NCBI RefSeq assembly: GCF_039542305.1
Contig: NZ_BAABHW010000001.1
Coordinates: 558,001-622,000, forward strand
DNA length: 64,000 nt
Direction of reading: 5' to 3'
Source: Roseibacterium beibuensis
Lineage (GTDB): Bacteria; Pseudomonadota; Alphaproteobacteria; Rhodobacterales; Rhodobacteraceae
Each line of letters starts with the position of its first letter. Position 1 is the stretch's first letter. Positions 1-7,705 of this stretch are shown piece by piece. Under the pieces are notes generated by a model. It saw nothing but the letters and a program-made list of their open reading frames with translations. It did not search any database and was not told where the DNA came from. A program made the position numbers and the translations under genes.

Positions 1-935
1 GCTACACGTTCGACAATTACCACCTCTACGACGGGATCGACGCGATCGTGGCCTTGGTGGGTCTCTTCGCGATCTCCGAGATCCTGATGCTGTTGGAAAA
101 GGCGGCAAAAGACCGGGCCAAGCCGATCGGAATCGACAGCTGGATCCCCGATTTCCGGACGATCTGGACGACGAAATGGGCCGTTCTGCGCGGCTCGGTC
201 GTCGGCTTCGTCGCGGGTGTTCTGCCCGGGGCGGGGGCGTCGTTGGGGTCGGTCATGTCCTATTCGATGGAGAAGCAGGCCAGCGACAAGGACGGCACGT
301 TCGGCAAGGGCGATCCGCGCGGTGTTGCGGCGCCCGAGGCGGGGAATAACGCGGCCTCCGGCGGCGCGCTGATCCCGATGCTGTCGCTGGGCGTGCCGGG
401 GTCCGGGACCACGGCCGTGATGCTGGCCATGCTCATCTCGCTCAACGTGCAGCCGGGGCCGCTTCTGTTCGAGCGTCAGCCCGATCTCGTCTGGGGCCTT
501 GTCGCCTCGCTCTATCTCGGCAACGTGGCGCTGCTGATCCTGAACCTGCCGATGATCGGCATCTTCAGCCGGTTGATGATGGTGCCGACCTGGGCGCTGA
601 TGCCGATCGTGGCGGCGGTCAGCTTCGTGGGCGTGTTCTCGATCTCGAATTCGACCTTCGACCTCGAGTTGATGATCATCTTCGGCGTTCTCGGCTACCT
701 GCTGCGCAAGCTGGACGTCAGCCTCGTGCCCCTGGTTCTGGGGCTGCTGCTCGGCGGTGACATGGAGCGCAACCTGCGCCGCGCGATGTCGATCTCGGAC
801 GGCGATTGGGGCGTTCTGATCGCAAGCCCGATCTCGGTGACGCTTTATGTCCTGACGGTGCTGTTCCTTGGCCTGTCGATCTGGCTGACCATGCGCGACC
901 ACAAGCGCATGCAGTCGCGGACCATGGAAGGGTGA
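1..935 (+). CDS. Tripartite tricarboxylate transporter permease TctA (3' part)
   Basis: The gene runs in from the left edge; the reading frame is open from base 3 and the first visible Met is at 48. The visible ~310 residues match the C-terminal part of TctA-type permeases, the large membrane subunit of Na+/H+-coupled tripartite carboxylate transporters. Visible signs are the GLFAISE segment at the start, the glycine-rich FVAGVLPGAGASLG segment, the PEAGNNAASGGALIPML stretch that is a family hallmark, and repeated hydrophobic helices to the C-terminus. The binding protein (TctC) and small membrane subunit (TctB) would lie upstream, outside the window. A LysR gene follows after 18 bases on the same strand and may control it. 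The substrate cannot be deduced. Confidence 0.85.
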   Translation, partial: YTFDNYHLYDGIDAIVALVGLFAISEILMLLEKAAKDRAKPIGIDSWIPDFRTIWTTKWAVLRGSVVGFVAGVLPGAGASLGSVMSYSMEKQASDKDGTFGKGDPRGVAAPEAGNNAASGGALIPMLSLGVPGSGTTAVMLAMLISLNVQPGPLLFERQPDLVWGLVASLYLGNVALLILNLPMIGIFSRLMMVPTWALMPIVAAVSFVGVFSISNSTFDLELMIIFGVLGYLLRKLDVSLVPLVLGLLLGGDMERNLRRAMSISDGDWGVLIASPISVTLYVLTVLFLGLSIWLTMRDHKRMQSRTMEG

Positions 936-953
936 CACGAGGGCGGTAGCCGC

Positions 954-1835
954 ATGGCCTATGATCTGACCTCCTTGGCCCTGTTCCGGAGCCTGGCCGA
1001 GTTGGGCAGTATCGCAGCCGCTGCCGCGCGGCACCGGATTGCGCCCTCGGCCGCCAGCCGCCGCATCTCGGAACTGGAAAAGCAGGCTGGGGCCGGCCTG
1101 ATCCAGCGCCACCGGCGTGGTGTTGTCCTGACCGAGGCCGGTCGGCTGATGCTGCGCCATGCCGAGACGCTGGCCGGTCAGGTCGCGCGCATGCAAGCCG
1201 AGTTGGATGATTACGCCGCAGGTCACAAGGGCACGATCCGAATGGCCGCGAACACCTCGGCCATCACGCAATTCCTGCCCGAGGACCTGGCCGAGTTCCT
1301 GATCGCGAACCCCGGCATCAGCATCCAGATGGCGGAAATGGAAAGCGTCGAGATCATCCAGGCGGTGCAATCCGGTGCGGTGGATCTGGGTGTCTTTTCG
1401 GCCTTCACCGATGCGCGCGGGTTGCAGGTGTTGCCCTATCGGCGCGACACGCTGGTGGTCTGTGCGCCGTCGGATCATCCGTTGAGCCAGCGGAAATCCC
1501 TGAGGTTGCGCGATTTCGACGGGCAAAGCGTGGTGGCCTTGCAGCGCCAGAGTTCGCTTCAGGCCCATGTGGACAAGCGTGCGGCGGATCTGGGCATCAC
1601 GATCCGCACCACGGTCGAGGTCAAAAGCTTCGATGGCGTGCGCCGCATGGTGCAAGCGCGGCTGGGGATCGCGATCCTGCCCTTCGGCGCGGTGGAGGCC
1701 TATCTCGGAGACGGAAGCATCGTGATGATCCCGATTGACGAGCCTTGGGCGACGCGCGACCTGATGATCGCGGTGCAAAGCCCCTCGGCCCTGTCGCCGC
1801 AGGCGGAAGCGCTGCTGCGTACCTTGCAGGGCTGA
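954..1835 (+). CDS. LysR-family transcriptional regulator
   Basis: A 293-residue LysR-type regulator. The N-terminal winged helix-turn-helix is clear at about residues 5-60 (LFRSLAELGSIAAAAAR, then the APSAASRRISELE recognition helix), followed by a linker helix and a substrate-binding-like effector domain from about residue 90. Length is normal for the family. It starts 18 bases after the TctA-type permease stop and is preceded by GAGGGCGG, so it is probably co-transcribed with the transporter and senses its substrate (inference). It ends four bases before the convergent TrmO-like gene. The effector is unknown. Confidence 0.88.
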   Translation: MAYDLTSLALFRSLAELGSIAAAAARHRIAPSAASRRISELEKQAGAGLIQRHRRGVVLTEAGRLMLRHAETLAGQVARMQAELDDYAAGHKGTIRMAANTSAITQFLPEDLAEFLIANPGISIQMAEMESVEIIQAVQSGAVDLGVFSAFTDARGLQVLPYRRDTLVVCAPSDHPLSQRKSLRLRDFDGQSVVALQRQSSLQAHVDKRAADLGITIRTTVEVKSFDGVRRMVQARLGIAILPFGAVEAYLGDGSIVMIPIDEPWATRDLMIAVQSPSALSPQAEALLRTLQG

Positions 1836-1839
1836 CGGC

Positions 1840-2313
1840 TTAGCGCTTCCAATAACCCTGCATCAACTCGCTTGCCCAATCCGGTTCCGTCACGCGCCCG
1901 CGCGGGGCGAAGCCCGACATGACGGGCTTTATGTCCAGCACCGGCGTGCCGTTGATCGCATCGAGGCCCGCAACATGCAGGGTCAGGCCGTCGACCTTTA
2001 GCACGCGGCAGGCCGTTGCGCCGATGCGGTTCGGGCGGTTCTTGCCGCGCTGTGCGAAAATGCCGATGCGCGGCCAGTCGGGGTTGCCACGCGGATGCCG
2101 CGCCCCGGTTTCGATCTTCGCGTCCGGCACCCGGTCGAACAGAAAGACGATCTCGGCATGGGAAAAGCTGTCGAGGTCCATCAAGGCCTCGGGCGTGAAC
2201 TGTGCCGGGTCCAACTCGATCCGCGCGGCGATGCTGTCCCAGTCGTCGTCAATGGGCTCCGTCCGGTCCGAGACGACACGTCCGATGGGGCGCATCGTGA
2301 TGGTCTCCGCCAC
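1840..2313 (-). CDS. TsaA/TrmO-like tRNA (adenine-N6) methyltransferase domain protein
   Basis: Predicted 157-residue protein of the TsaA-like (TrmO) family. TrmO N6-methylates the t6A37 base of certain tRNAs using SAM. Family features are the opening RPIGRVVSD strand, a SHAEIVFLFDRV segment, the basic RHPRGN and RIGIFAQRGKNRPN segments, and the ending VLDIKPV. The protein is a little short for TrmO and may be only the core beta-barrel. I chose the GTG at 2313, two bases after the upstream stop and 11 bases after a GGAAGG; an ATG at 2295 would give 151 residues. Longer extensions run into the upstream gene. Target tRNA unknown. Confidence 0.72.
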   Translation of the reverse strand: MAETITMRPIGRVVSDRTEPIDDDWDSIAARIELDPAQFTPEALMDLDSFSHAEIVFLFDRVPDAKIETGARHPRGNPDWPRIGIFAQRGKNRPNRIGATACRVLKVDGLTLHVAGLDAINGTPVLDIKPVMSGFAPRGRVTEPDWASELMQGYWKR

Positions 2314-2314
2314 G

Positions 2315-2704
2315 TCAGAGCATCCCTTCCTCGTCCAGGACCTTGCGGGCGACACGGAAACACTCATGCGCCTGGGGCACGCCGCAATAGATCGCCACGA
2401 CATGCACGGCGGCGCGGATCTGGTCGCGCGTGACACCGTTGCGGATGGCCCCGCGGCAGTGGATTTCCCATTCGTGCATCTTGCCGAGCGCGCCCAGCAT
2501 CGACAGGTTCATCAGGCTGCGGGTTTTGGCGTCGATGGCGTCGTCGCCCCACCCGAAGCCCCAGGCCCAGGCAGTCATCGCCTCTTGAAATCCCTGGGTC
2601 AGGTCGTCGGCGGACTCAAAGCTCCTGGCGACGTACTCTTCGCCCAAAGTGGCCTTGCGCCGCGCCATCCCTTTCTCGAACAGATCCTCGTCGAACGTGC
2701 CCAC
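2315..2704 (-). CDS. Carboxymuconolactone decarboxylase-family protein
   Basis: A 129-residue single-domain protein resembling gamma-carboxymuconolactone decarboxylases (PcaC-like). The helical repeat and the HVVAIYCGVPQAHE segment with its Cys/His pair sit near the C-terminus, and KTRSLMNLSML forms the central helix. There are no other protocatechuate-pathway genes nearby, so the classical PcaC role is unlikely; a peroxidase-like or other role of the fold is possible. I chose the GTG at 2704 because a strong GGGAGGA lies just upstream. It sits downstream of phnF on the same strand and is nearly fused to the TrmO-like gene. Function in this context is unknown. Confidence 0.78.
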   Translation of the reverse strand: MGTFDEDLFEKGMARRKATLGEEYVARSFESADDLTQGFQEAMTAWAWGFGWGDDAIDAKTRSLMNLSMLGALGKMHEWEIHCRGAIRNGVTRDQIRAAVHVVAIYCGVPQAHECFRVARKVLDEEGML

Positions 2705-2759
2705 ACGAGTCCTCCCTCATGATGTTTGAGGTGGAGTGTGGGCCGCGCCGGGCGGGGGA

Positions 2760-3473
2760 TCAACCATCCTCGCCCATGGTCAGGGCCACGCGGTCGCCTG
2801 CGAACCACGTACGGCCATATTCGACGGGGCGACCGTCGGCATCCACGTTCACGCTGATCGTCCGCAGGATCGCGGCACCAGCGGGCAGCTGCAAGTGAGC
2901 GGCGAGGGTCGGCTGCGCCGTCTTGGCGGTAATCTCGGTGCGGGCGCGGGTGTAGTCGGCAAGGCCGTGGGCCTTGAAGGCGGCGGTGACGGATTGGGTT
3001 TCTTGCAACGCGCGCAGCATGTCGGGGAAGAGGGCCGCCGGAAAGACCGAGCGGAACAGCGCGATCGGGGCGCCATCGGCGAGGCTGAGGCCCTCGTAGA
3101 TGTGGACCTCGTCTCCATCGGTGAGGCCCAAGGCCTCCGCTTCTTCGCGCCCCGCGGCGCGGGTTTCGAGATGCAGGATGCGTTTATCCGGAATGCGGCC
3201 CGCGGCCATGAGGTTCTGGTGAAAGCGTACGCGCCGCCCGATGGGGTAGGGCGTTGGACGGTGGCGCACGAAAACCCCCGCCCCGCGCCGGGCGTGAACG
3301 ATTCCGGCCTCGGCCAGATTGGCCAGCGCGCGGCGGACCGTATGGCGATTCACGCCGAACCGCTCGGCCAGTTGCAGCTCCGTCGGGAGCTTGTCGCCGG
3401 GTCCGTAATGGCCATCCGCGATTTCCTCGGAAAGCCGGTCGCGGATCGCGGTCCAAAGGGGGGAACGTCCCAT
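2760..3473 (-). CDS. phnF: Phosphonate metabolism GntR/HutC-family regulator PhnF
   Basis: A 237-residue GntR-family repressor of the HutC subfamily. The N-terminal winged helix (about residues 8-75) contains DKLPTELQLAERFGVNRHTV, followed by VRRALANLAEAGIV. A UTRA effector domain fills the rest (ILRTISVNVDADGRPVEYGRTWF near the end). PhnF proteins repress C-P lyase operons. Position supports this: the gene is divergent from phnG with 97 bases between starts, containing TTGTATA-type repeats that may be its operator. The ligand is unknown. Confidence 0.9.
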   Translation of the reverse strand: MGRSPLWTAIRDRLSEEIADGHYGPGDKLPTELQLAERFGVNRHTVRRALANLAEAGIVHARRGAGVFVRHRPTPYPIGRRVRFHQNLMAAGRIPDKRILHLETRAAGREEAEALGLTDGDEVHIYEGLSLADGAPIALFRSVFPAALFPDMLRALQETQSVTAAFKAHGLADYTRARTEITAKTAQPTLAAHLQLPAGAAILRTISVNVDADGRPVEYGRTWFAGDRVALTMGEDG

Positions 3474-3532
3474 GTTGTCACCAAAACTTCACGTCAATGG
3501 GGCTTGTGCCGACTCAGGCTGCGTCGTATCAA

Positions 3533-3553
3533 CTTGTATAGTTGTATATAAAC
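3533..3553. promoter_or_regulatory. Candidate PhnF operator between phnF and phnG
   Basis: Two adjacent direct copies, CTTGTATA and GTTGTATA, fill 3533-3548; the second extends into the imperfect palindrome TTGTATATAA. This is the only AT-rich island between the divergent phnF and phnG starts. HutC-type regulators bind short TA-rich sites of the GTNTA type, so this is the likely site where PhnF represses the operon. Inferred from position and pattern only. Confidence 0.45.
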
Positions 3554-3570
3554 ATGGACAACCTGAAAAG

Positions 3571-4047
3571 ATGTCGATCTCTGCAACCCAAGCGCCGGAC
3601 GACGCAGCCATCGCAGCGCGCAAGGCCCGGCTGTCCACCCTGGCCAAGGCGCCGAGCGATCGTCTGCGGGCGCTCTGGGCCAACTACAGCTCTGACCTTC
3701 CTGCCCACGAGGTATTGCGCGCCCCCGAGGTCGGCACCGTCATGGTGCGCGGTCGGGCGGGGGCCACCGGGGCTCCGTTCAACCTTGGCGAAATGACGGT
3801 GGCGCGCTGTTCCATTCGGTTGGACAGCGGCGCCGTTGGGCATGGTCATGTGCAGGGGCGGGATCGTGACGCGGCCTTGCTGGCCGCCTTGATCGACGCG
3901 CTGGCCGAAGAGGGCGAGGCCGATGCCTTGGACGCCGCCATCCTAACGCCGCTGCGCGCGGAGGCCGGGGCGAAAAGGACCACGCGCGCGGCAAAAGCGG
4001 CCGCCACGAAGGTCGAGTTCTTCACAATGGTGCGGGGGGAAGACTGA
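3571..4047 (+). CDS. phnG: C-P lyase core subunit PhnG
   Basis: A 158-residue PhnG, part of the PhnGHIJ core complex. With PhnI it participates in making alpha-D-ribose 1-methylphosphonate 5-triphosphate from MgATP and phosphonate. Family signs are the KAPSDRLRALWAN start, PEVGTVMVRGRAGATGAPFN, and the GHGHVQGRD segment. I start at the ATG at 3571; the open frame extends upstream through the operator region, so longer starts are unlikely. The Shine-Dalgarno sequence is weak. Its stop overlaps the phnH start as TGATG, suggesting coupled translation of the first two subunits. Confidence 0.93.
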   Translation: MSISATQAPDDAAIAARKARLSTLAKAPSDRLRALWANYSSDLPAHEVLRAPEVGTVMVRGRAGATGAPFNLGEMTVARCSIRLDSGAVGHGHVQGRDRDAALLAALIDALAEEGEADALDAAILTPLRAEAGAKRTTRAAKAAATKVEFFTMVRGED

Positions 4048-4616
4048 TGCAGGCCCAGTATCTAGATGGCGGCTTCGCCGATCCGGCCCGCGATGCGGCC
4101 CATGCTTTCCGGGCGGCTCTGACGGCCCTGTCCCGGCCCGGACGGATCGAAACGCTGGCCGGGGCGCGCCCGCCCGCGCCGGCGTCGGTGGCGGCAGGTG
4201 CGCTGCTCCTGACCCTTTGCGACGCGACGACCGGCCTTTACCTTGCCCCGTCCCATGACAGTGACGCCCTGCGCGGGTGGATCACTTTTCACACCGGCGC
4301 GCCCTTTGTCGGACCTGAGCACGCGATGTTCGCGCTCGGCACGTGGGAGGCGTTGCAGCCCGTCACCCGGTTCTCGGTCGGCACGTCCGAATACCCGGAT
4401 CGCGCGGCGACGCTGATCGTCGAGATGGATATGCTCGACAATTCCGGCGCGGTCTTGACCGGCCCCGGCATCAGGGACAGCGCCCGCCTTTCCTTGCCGG
4501 AGGTTGCGGCCTTCCGGACCAACCGTCGCCAGTTTCCGCTCGGCTTCGACAGCTATTTCACCTGCGGCGACCGCGTGGCGGGCCTGCCGCGCTCCACCCG
4601 CGTCGAGGAGGACTGA
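4047..4616 (+). CDS. phnH: C-P lyase core subunit PhnH
   Basis: A 189-residue PhnH, the dimeric subunit of the C-P lyase core complex. Recognisable stretches are ALTALSRPGRIE near residue 28, the ILVEMDML-like core (TLIVEMDMLD), LTGPGIRDSARL, and FPLGFDSYFTCGDRVAGLPR before the acidic end. Start and stop are fixed by a TGATG overlap with phnG and a three-base gap to phnI. Expression should be part of the PhnF-controlled operon. Length is typical. Confidence 0.94.
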   Translation: MQAQYLDGGFADPARDAAHAFRAALTALSRPGRIETLAGARPPAPASVAAGALLLTLCDATTGLYLAPSHDSDALRGWITFHTGAPFVGPEHAMFALGTWEALQPVTRFSVGTSEYPDRAATLIVEMDMLDNSGAVLTGPGIRDSARLSLPEVAAFRTNRRQFPLGFDSYFTCGDRVAGLPRSTRVEED

Positions 4617-4619
4617 CCC

Positions 4620-5711
4620 ATGTATGTGGCCGTAAAAGGCGGAGAGCGCGCCATCGACAACGCCCACGCGTGGCTGGCCGAGGAACGGCGTGGCGACACG
4701 GATGTGGCCGAGTTGAGCCTTGCGCAGATCCGCGAACAACTCAGCCTCGCCGTGAACCGCGTGATGGCCGAGGGATCGCTCTACGACCCCGACCTCGCCG
4801 CGCTGGCGATCAAGCAGGCGCGGGGGGACCTGATCGAGGCCGTGTTCCTGATCCGGGCCTATCGCACGACGCTGCCGCGTTTCGGTGCGACACGGCCTGT
4901 CGAGACCGGCGCGATGGACTGCGACCGGCGCATCAGCGCGACCTTCAAGGATCTGCCCGGCGGGCAGGTGCTGGGCCCGACCTTCGACTACACGCACCGG
5001 CTTCTGGATTTCGCCCTGGCCGCCGAGGGGCTGGACGCGCCCGACGTGGCCGAGGGCGAAGCGGCCCAGGCTCCGCTGCCCCATGTGACGGAGTTCCTGG
5101 CCCGCGAAGACCTGATCCAGTCTGAACCCGAAGGCCCCGAGACGCCCCGCGACCTGACGCGGGAACCGCTCGACTTTCCCGCCGACCGTCCGCTGCGCCT
5201 GCAAGCGCTGACGCGCGGGGACGAGGGGTTCGTTCTGTCGATGGCCTATTCCACGCAACGCGGTTACGGGCGCAACCACCCCTTCGTCGGGGAGCTTCGC
5301 ATCGGCACCGTCCCGGTGGAGATGGAGATCCCCGAGTTGGGCTTTTCCATCGAGATCGGCGAGGTCGTCCTGACCGAGTGCGAAACGGTGAACCAGTTCA
5401 CCGGCTCGAAAACCGAGCCGCCGCAATTCACCCGTGGCTATGGCCTCGTCTTCGGCCAGACCGAGCGCAAGGCGATCTCGATGGCGCTGGTCGACCGGGC
5501 GCTGCGGTGGGAAGAACTGGGCGAAGACAATGTCGGCGCGCCCGCGCAGGACGAGGAATTCGTCCTCTACCATTCGGACAACGTGCAGGCGACCGGTTTC
5601 CTCGAGCACATCAAGCTGCCGCACTACGTCGATTTCCAGTCCGAGCTGGAGCTGATCCGACGCCTGCGCGCCGAGGCGATGGGCGAATCCCGGCAGGAGG
5701 CCGCGGAATGA
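4620..5711 (+). CDS. phnI: C-P lyase core subunit PhnI (nucleosidase)
   Basis: A 363-residue PhnI. This subunit displaces the adenine of ATP so that phosphonate becomes attached to ribose C1. The N-terminus MYVAVKGGERAIDNAHAWL is the family signature, and the C-terminal half carries SMAYSTQRGYGRNHPFVGEL and the NQFTGSKTEPPQFTRGYGL region. It follows phnH after three bases. Unlike in most operons it is not directly followed by phnJ: about 430 bases without a convincing plus-strand gene intervene. An ATG overlaps its stop (5708) but opens a frame that reads as antisense of a minus-strand ORF. Confidence 0.95.
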   Translation: MYVAVKGGERAIDNAHAWLAEERRGDTDVAELSLAQIREQLSLAVNRVMAEGSLYDPDLAALAIKQARGDLIEAVFLIRAYRTTLPRFGATRPVETGAMDCDRRISATFKDLPGGQVLGPTFDYTHRLLDFALAAEGLDAPDVAEGEAAQAPLPHVTEFLAREDLIQSEPEGPETPRDLTREPLDFPADRPLRLQALTRGDEGFVLSMAYSTQRGYGRNHPFVGELRIGTVPVEMEIPELGFSIEIGEVVLTECETVNQFTGSKTEPPQFTRGYGLVFGQTERKAISMALVDRALRWEELGEDNVGAPAQDEEFVLYHSDNVQATGFLEHIKLPHYVDFQSELELIRRLRAEAMGESRQEAAE

Positions 5712-5937
5712 GCCTGATCGCCCCCACCGCCATCCCCGTCGCCGTCATTGCTGTCGACGACGCGGTCCATGGCGCCGTTGACGAGCATGATCCATATGTC
5801 GGCCACTGCGTTTTTCTGTTCCGTAACGGGAGCAGCCTGTCACGCGAAGAAGCCCAAAACAGGGCCTGCTGTCGTCGAGGCCATGATCGGCGCCGCCGAT
5901 CCCGACCGCATGCGCGTCGTGTGACCACGGCCGTCTC
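5712..5937. other. phnI-phnJ spacer, no convincing gene
   Basis: This part of the spacer between phnI and phnJ has no clear gene. A plus-strand frame from ATG 5769 to stop 5924 could encode about 52 residues ending GAADPDRMRVV, but it lacks a good ribosome binding site and its codon use (GTA, ACA, GGA, TGT) differs from neighbouring genes. It may be a remnant or noise. The stretch around 5805-5835 is locally T-rich compared with its surroundings. Confidence 0.4.
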
Positions 5938-6120
5938 TCAGCGCGATTTCGGCACGCCGCGGCGCGGGTCGGATCGTGGCATCCGACCGGGGCGGGCGTG
6001 TTTGCGCGGCCCCTGGTTCGGGGTGTCGCGGTCCCGGATCAGCACGACATACAGCGCAATACCGAGGATCACCGCCACCACGGCGGCAAGACCGGCAAAG
6101 CCCCAAAGCAGCCATTCCAT
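5938..6120 (-). CDS. Small single-pass membrane protein, antisense between phnI and phnJ
   Basis: A 60-residue predicted protein on the strand opposite to the phn operon. Residues 2-30 form one strongly hydrophobic helix (WGFAGLAAVVAVILGIALYVVL) and the remainder is basic and polar (RDRDTPNQGPRKHARPGR), the layout of a small inner-membrane protein with a cytoplasmic tail. A run of G and A (GGGGGGGA) lies about seven bases upstream of its ATG, a strong ribosome binding site that sits opposite the phnJ leader. The plus-strand reading is S/T/A-rich, as expected for the antisense of a membrane protein. Function unknown; it may be real or chance. Confidence 0.45.
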   Translation of the reverse strand: MEWLLWGFAGLAAVVAVILGIALYVVLIRDRDTPNQGPRKHARPGRMPRSDPRRGVPKSR

Positions 6121-6143
6121 CGCAATTCCCCCCCGAGGGTCCC

Positions 6144-7004
6144 ATGTCTGATTACAACTTCGCCTATCTCGACGAACAAACCAAGCGCATGATCCGCCGT
6201 GCGATCCTGAAGGGGGTTGCCGTGCCGGGTTACCAGGTGCCCTTCGCGTCGCGCGAAATGCCGATGCCCTATGGTTGGGGCACCGGCGGTGTTCAGGTGT
6301 CTGCGGCCTGCCTGACCCCGGACGATACGTTCAAGGTGATCGACCAGGGGGCCGACGACACGACGAACGCCGTGTCGATCCGCAAGTTCTTCGAAAAGAC
6401 CGCAGGTGTCGCGGTGACCGAACGGACGCGCGAGGCGTCGATCATCCAGACCCGTCACCGCATCCCCGAAGATCCCCTGACCGAGGATCAGATCCTCGTC
6501 TACCAGGTTCCGATCCCCGAGCCCTTGCGCTTCCTCGAACCCTCCGAGGTCGAGACGCGGCGCATGCATGCATTGGAGGATTACGGCCTGATGCATGTGA
6601 AGCTCTACGAGGATATCTCTCGCCATGGCGAGATCGCGACCGCCTATGCCTACCCGGTGAAGGTCGAGGGGCGCTACGTAATGGACCCGTCGCCCATCCC
6701 CAAATTCGATAACCCCAAGCTGGAAAGCGCGGCGCTTCAGCTGTTCGGGGCCGGGCGCGAACAGCGGATCTACGCGGTGCCGCCCTATACCAGGGTCGTC
6801 AGCCTCGATTTCGAGGACTACCCGTTCGATCCGTCGAAAGCGCCGCACCCTTGCGCGCTCTGCGGGGCCGAGGAGAGCTATCTCGACGAGGTCATCACCG
6901 ACGACAAGGGCAGCCGCATGTTCGTCTGCTCCGATACCGATTTCTGCGCCTCGCGGCGCGCGGCGGGGCATGTCGGGGTCGCCGGGGCGGAGGTGCCTGC
7001 ATGA
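6144..7004 (+). CDS. phnJ: C-P lyase PhnJ, radical SAM phosphonate lyase
   Basis: A 286-residue PhnJ, the subunit that breaks the carbon-phosphorus bond by radical SAM chemistry, turning ribose 1-methylphosphonate 5-phosphate into a 1,2-cyclic phosphate and a hydrocarbon. Four cysteines fall at about 237, 240, 262 and 268, the same spacing as E. coli Cys241/244/266/272 (three [4Fe-4S] ligands plus the catalytic thiol). I start at ATG 6144 (MSDYNFAYLDEQTKRMIRRA), the normal PhnJ N-terminus, preceded by CGAGGG. The stop overlaps the next start as ATGA. Confidence 0.96.
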   Translation: MSDYNFAYLDEQTKRMIRRAILKGVAVPGYQVPFASREMPMPYGWGTGGVQVSAACLTPDDTFKVIDQGADDTTNAVSIRKFFEKTAGVAVTERTREASIIQTRHRIPEDPLTEDQILVYQVPIPEPLRFLEPSEVETRRMHALEDYGLMHVKLYEDISRHGEIATAYAYPVKVEGRYVMDPSPIPKFDNPKLESAALQLFGAGREQRIYAVPPYTRVVSLDFEDYPFDPSKAPHPCALCGAEESYLDEVITDDKGSRMFVCSDTDFCASRRAAGHVGVAGAEVPA

Positions 7005-7705
7005 GCGATTGCGTCTGGCTGCACGGGACGGGCCTGAACGGGCTGCACTGGGGACCGGAGGCCGCGGGCGGCCTGTGGCCCGAGTTGCCTGGCCACGGCG
7101 CTGCGCCACGCGCGGGGGGCACGGTCGCGGCCTATGCCGAGGCGCTGGCACCCAGCCTTCCGTCGCGCTTTGCCATCGTCGGCCATTCGCTGGGCGGCAT
7201 GGTGGCCATGGCGCTGGCGGCGAGGCTGCCTGCGCGCTGCCGCGCGCTGATCCTGGTCGATGTGCCCCTGTCGTTGCCCGACTGGATGCCGAAGCGGCTC
7301 GGTGTCTGGACGTCGCCGGTCTTCGCGCGGTTTCCCGGCCCGGTCGGGTTCGCCCGCATGATGGCGCGGCGCACCGCCAACGAGGCCGCACGCCCGGCCA
7401 TCCGCGACCGGATCAAGGCGATGGACCGCGGCGGGTTTCAGGATGCGATGGTGGCCACGGCGCGCTTTGATGGCCGTCCGCTGCTGTCGCGGCTGGCGAT
7501 GCCGGTCCTGTGCCTGTTGGGGCGTGACAGCATGCTGACCGGCCAGATGGAGCGGCGCGCCTATGCCGACCTGCCCAATGCCGAGTTGGCCGAGATCGAC
7601 GCCGGCCACATGCTGCCCTTCGATGCGCCCGACACGATCGACCCGATAATGACCCGTTTCCTGGAGATGCATTCATGCCCCCGCTTTTATCCGTTCACGG
7701 CCTGA
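7001..7705 (+). CDS. Alpha/beta-fold hydrolase inserted in the phn operon
   Basis: A 234-residue alpha/beta hydrolase. Visible features are the WLHGTGLNGLHWG oxyanion-loop region at the N-terminus, the nucleophile elbow GHSLGG at about residue 64, a RDSMLTG strand where the catalytic acid is usual, and a DAGHMLPFD segment with the catalytic His. It overlaps phnJ by four bases (ATGA) and phnK by 31 bases, so it is translated as part of the operon. C-P lyase operons normally run phnJ-phnK. Possible roles are hydrolysing an ester of a phosphonate substrate or an acylated intermediate, but nothing in the sequence fixes the substrate. Confidence 0.85.
   Translation: MSDCVWLHGTGLNGLHWGPEAAGGLWPELPGHGAAPRAGGTVAAYAEALAPSLPSRFAIVGHSLGGMVAMALAARLPARCRALILVDVPLSLPDWMPKRLGVWTSPVFARFPGPVGFARMMARRTANEAARPAIRDRIKAMDRGGFQDAMVATARFDGRPLLSRLAMPVLCLLGRDSMLTGQMERRAYADLPNAELAEIDAGHMLPFDAPDTIDPIMTRFLEMHSCPRFYPFTA

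Noticed and set aside
4062..5624. A 520-residue open frame on the minus strand
   Set aside because: It runs opposite phnH and phnI and reads as antisense sequence.
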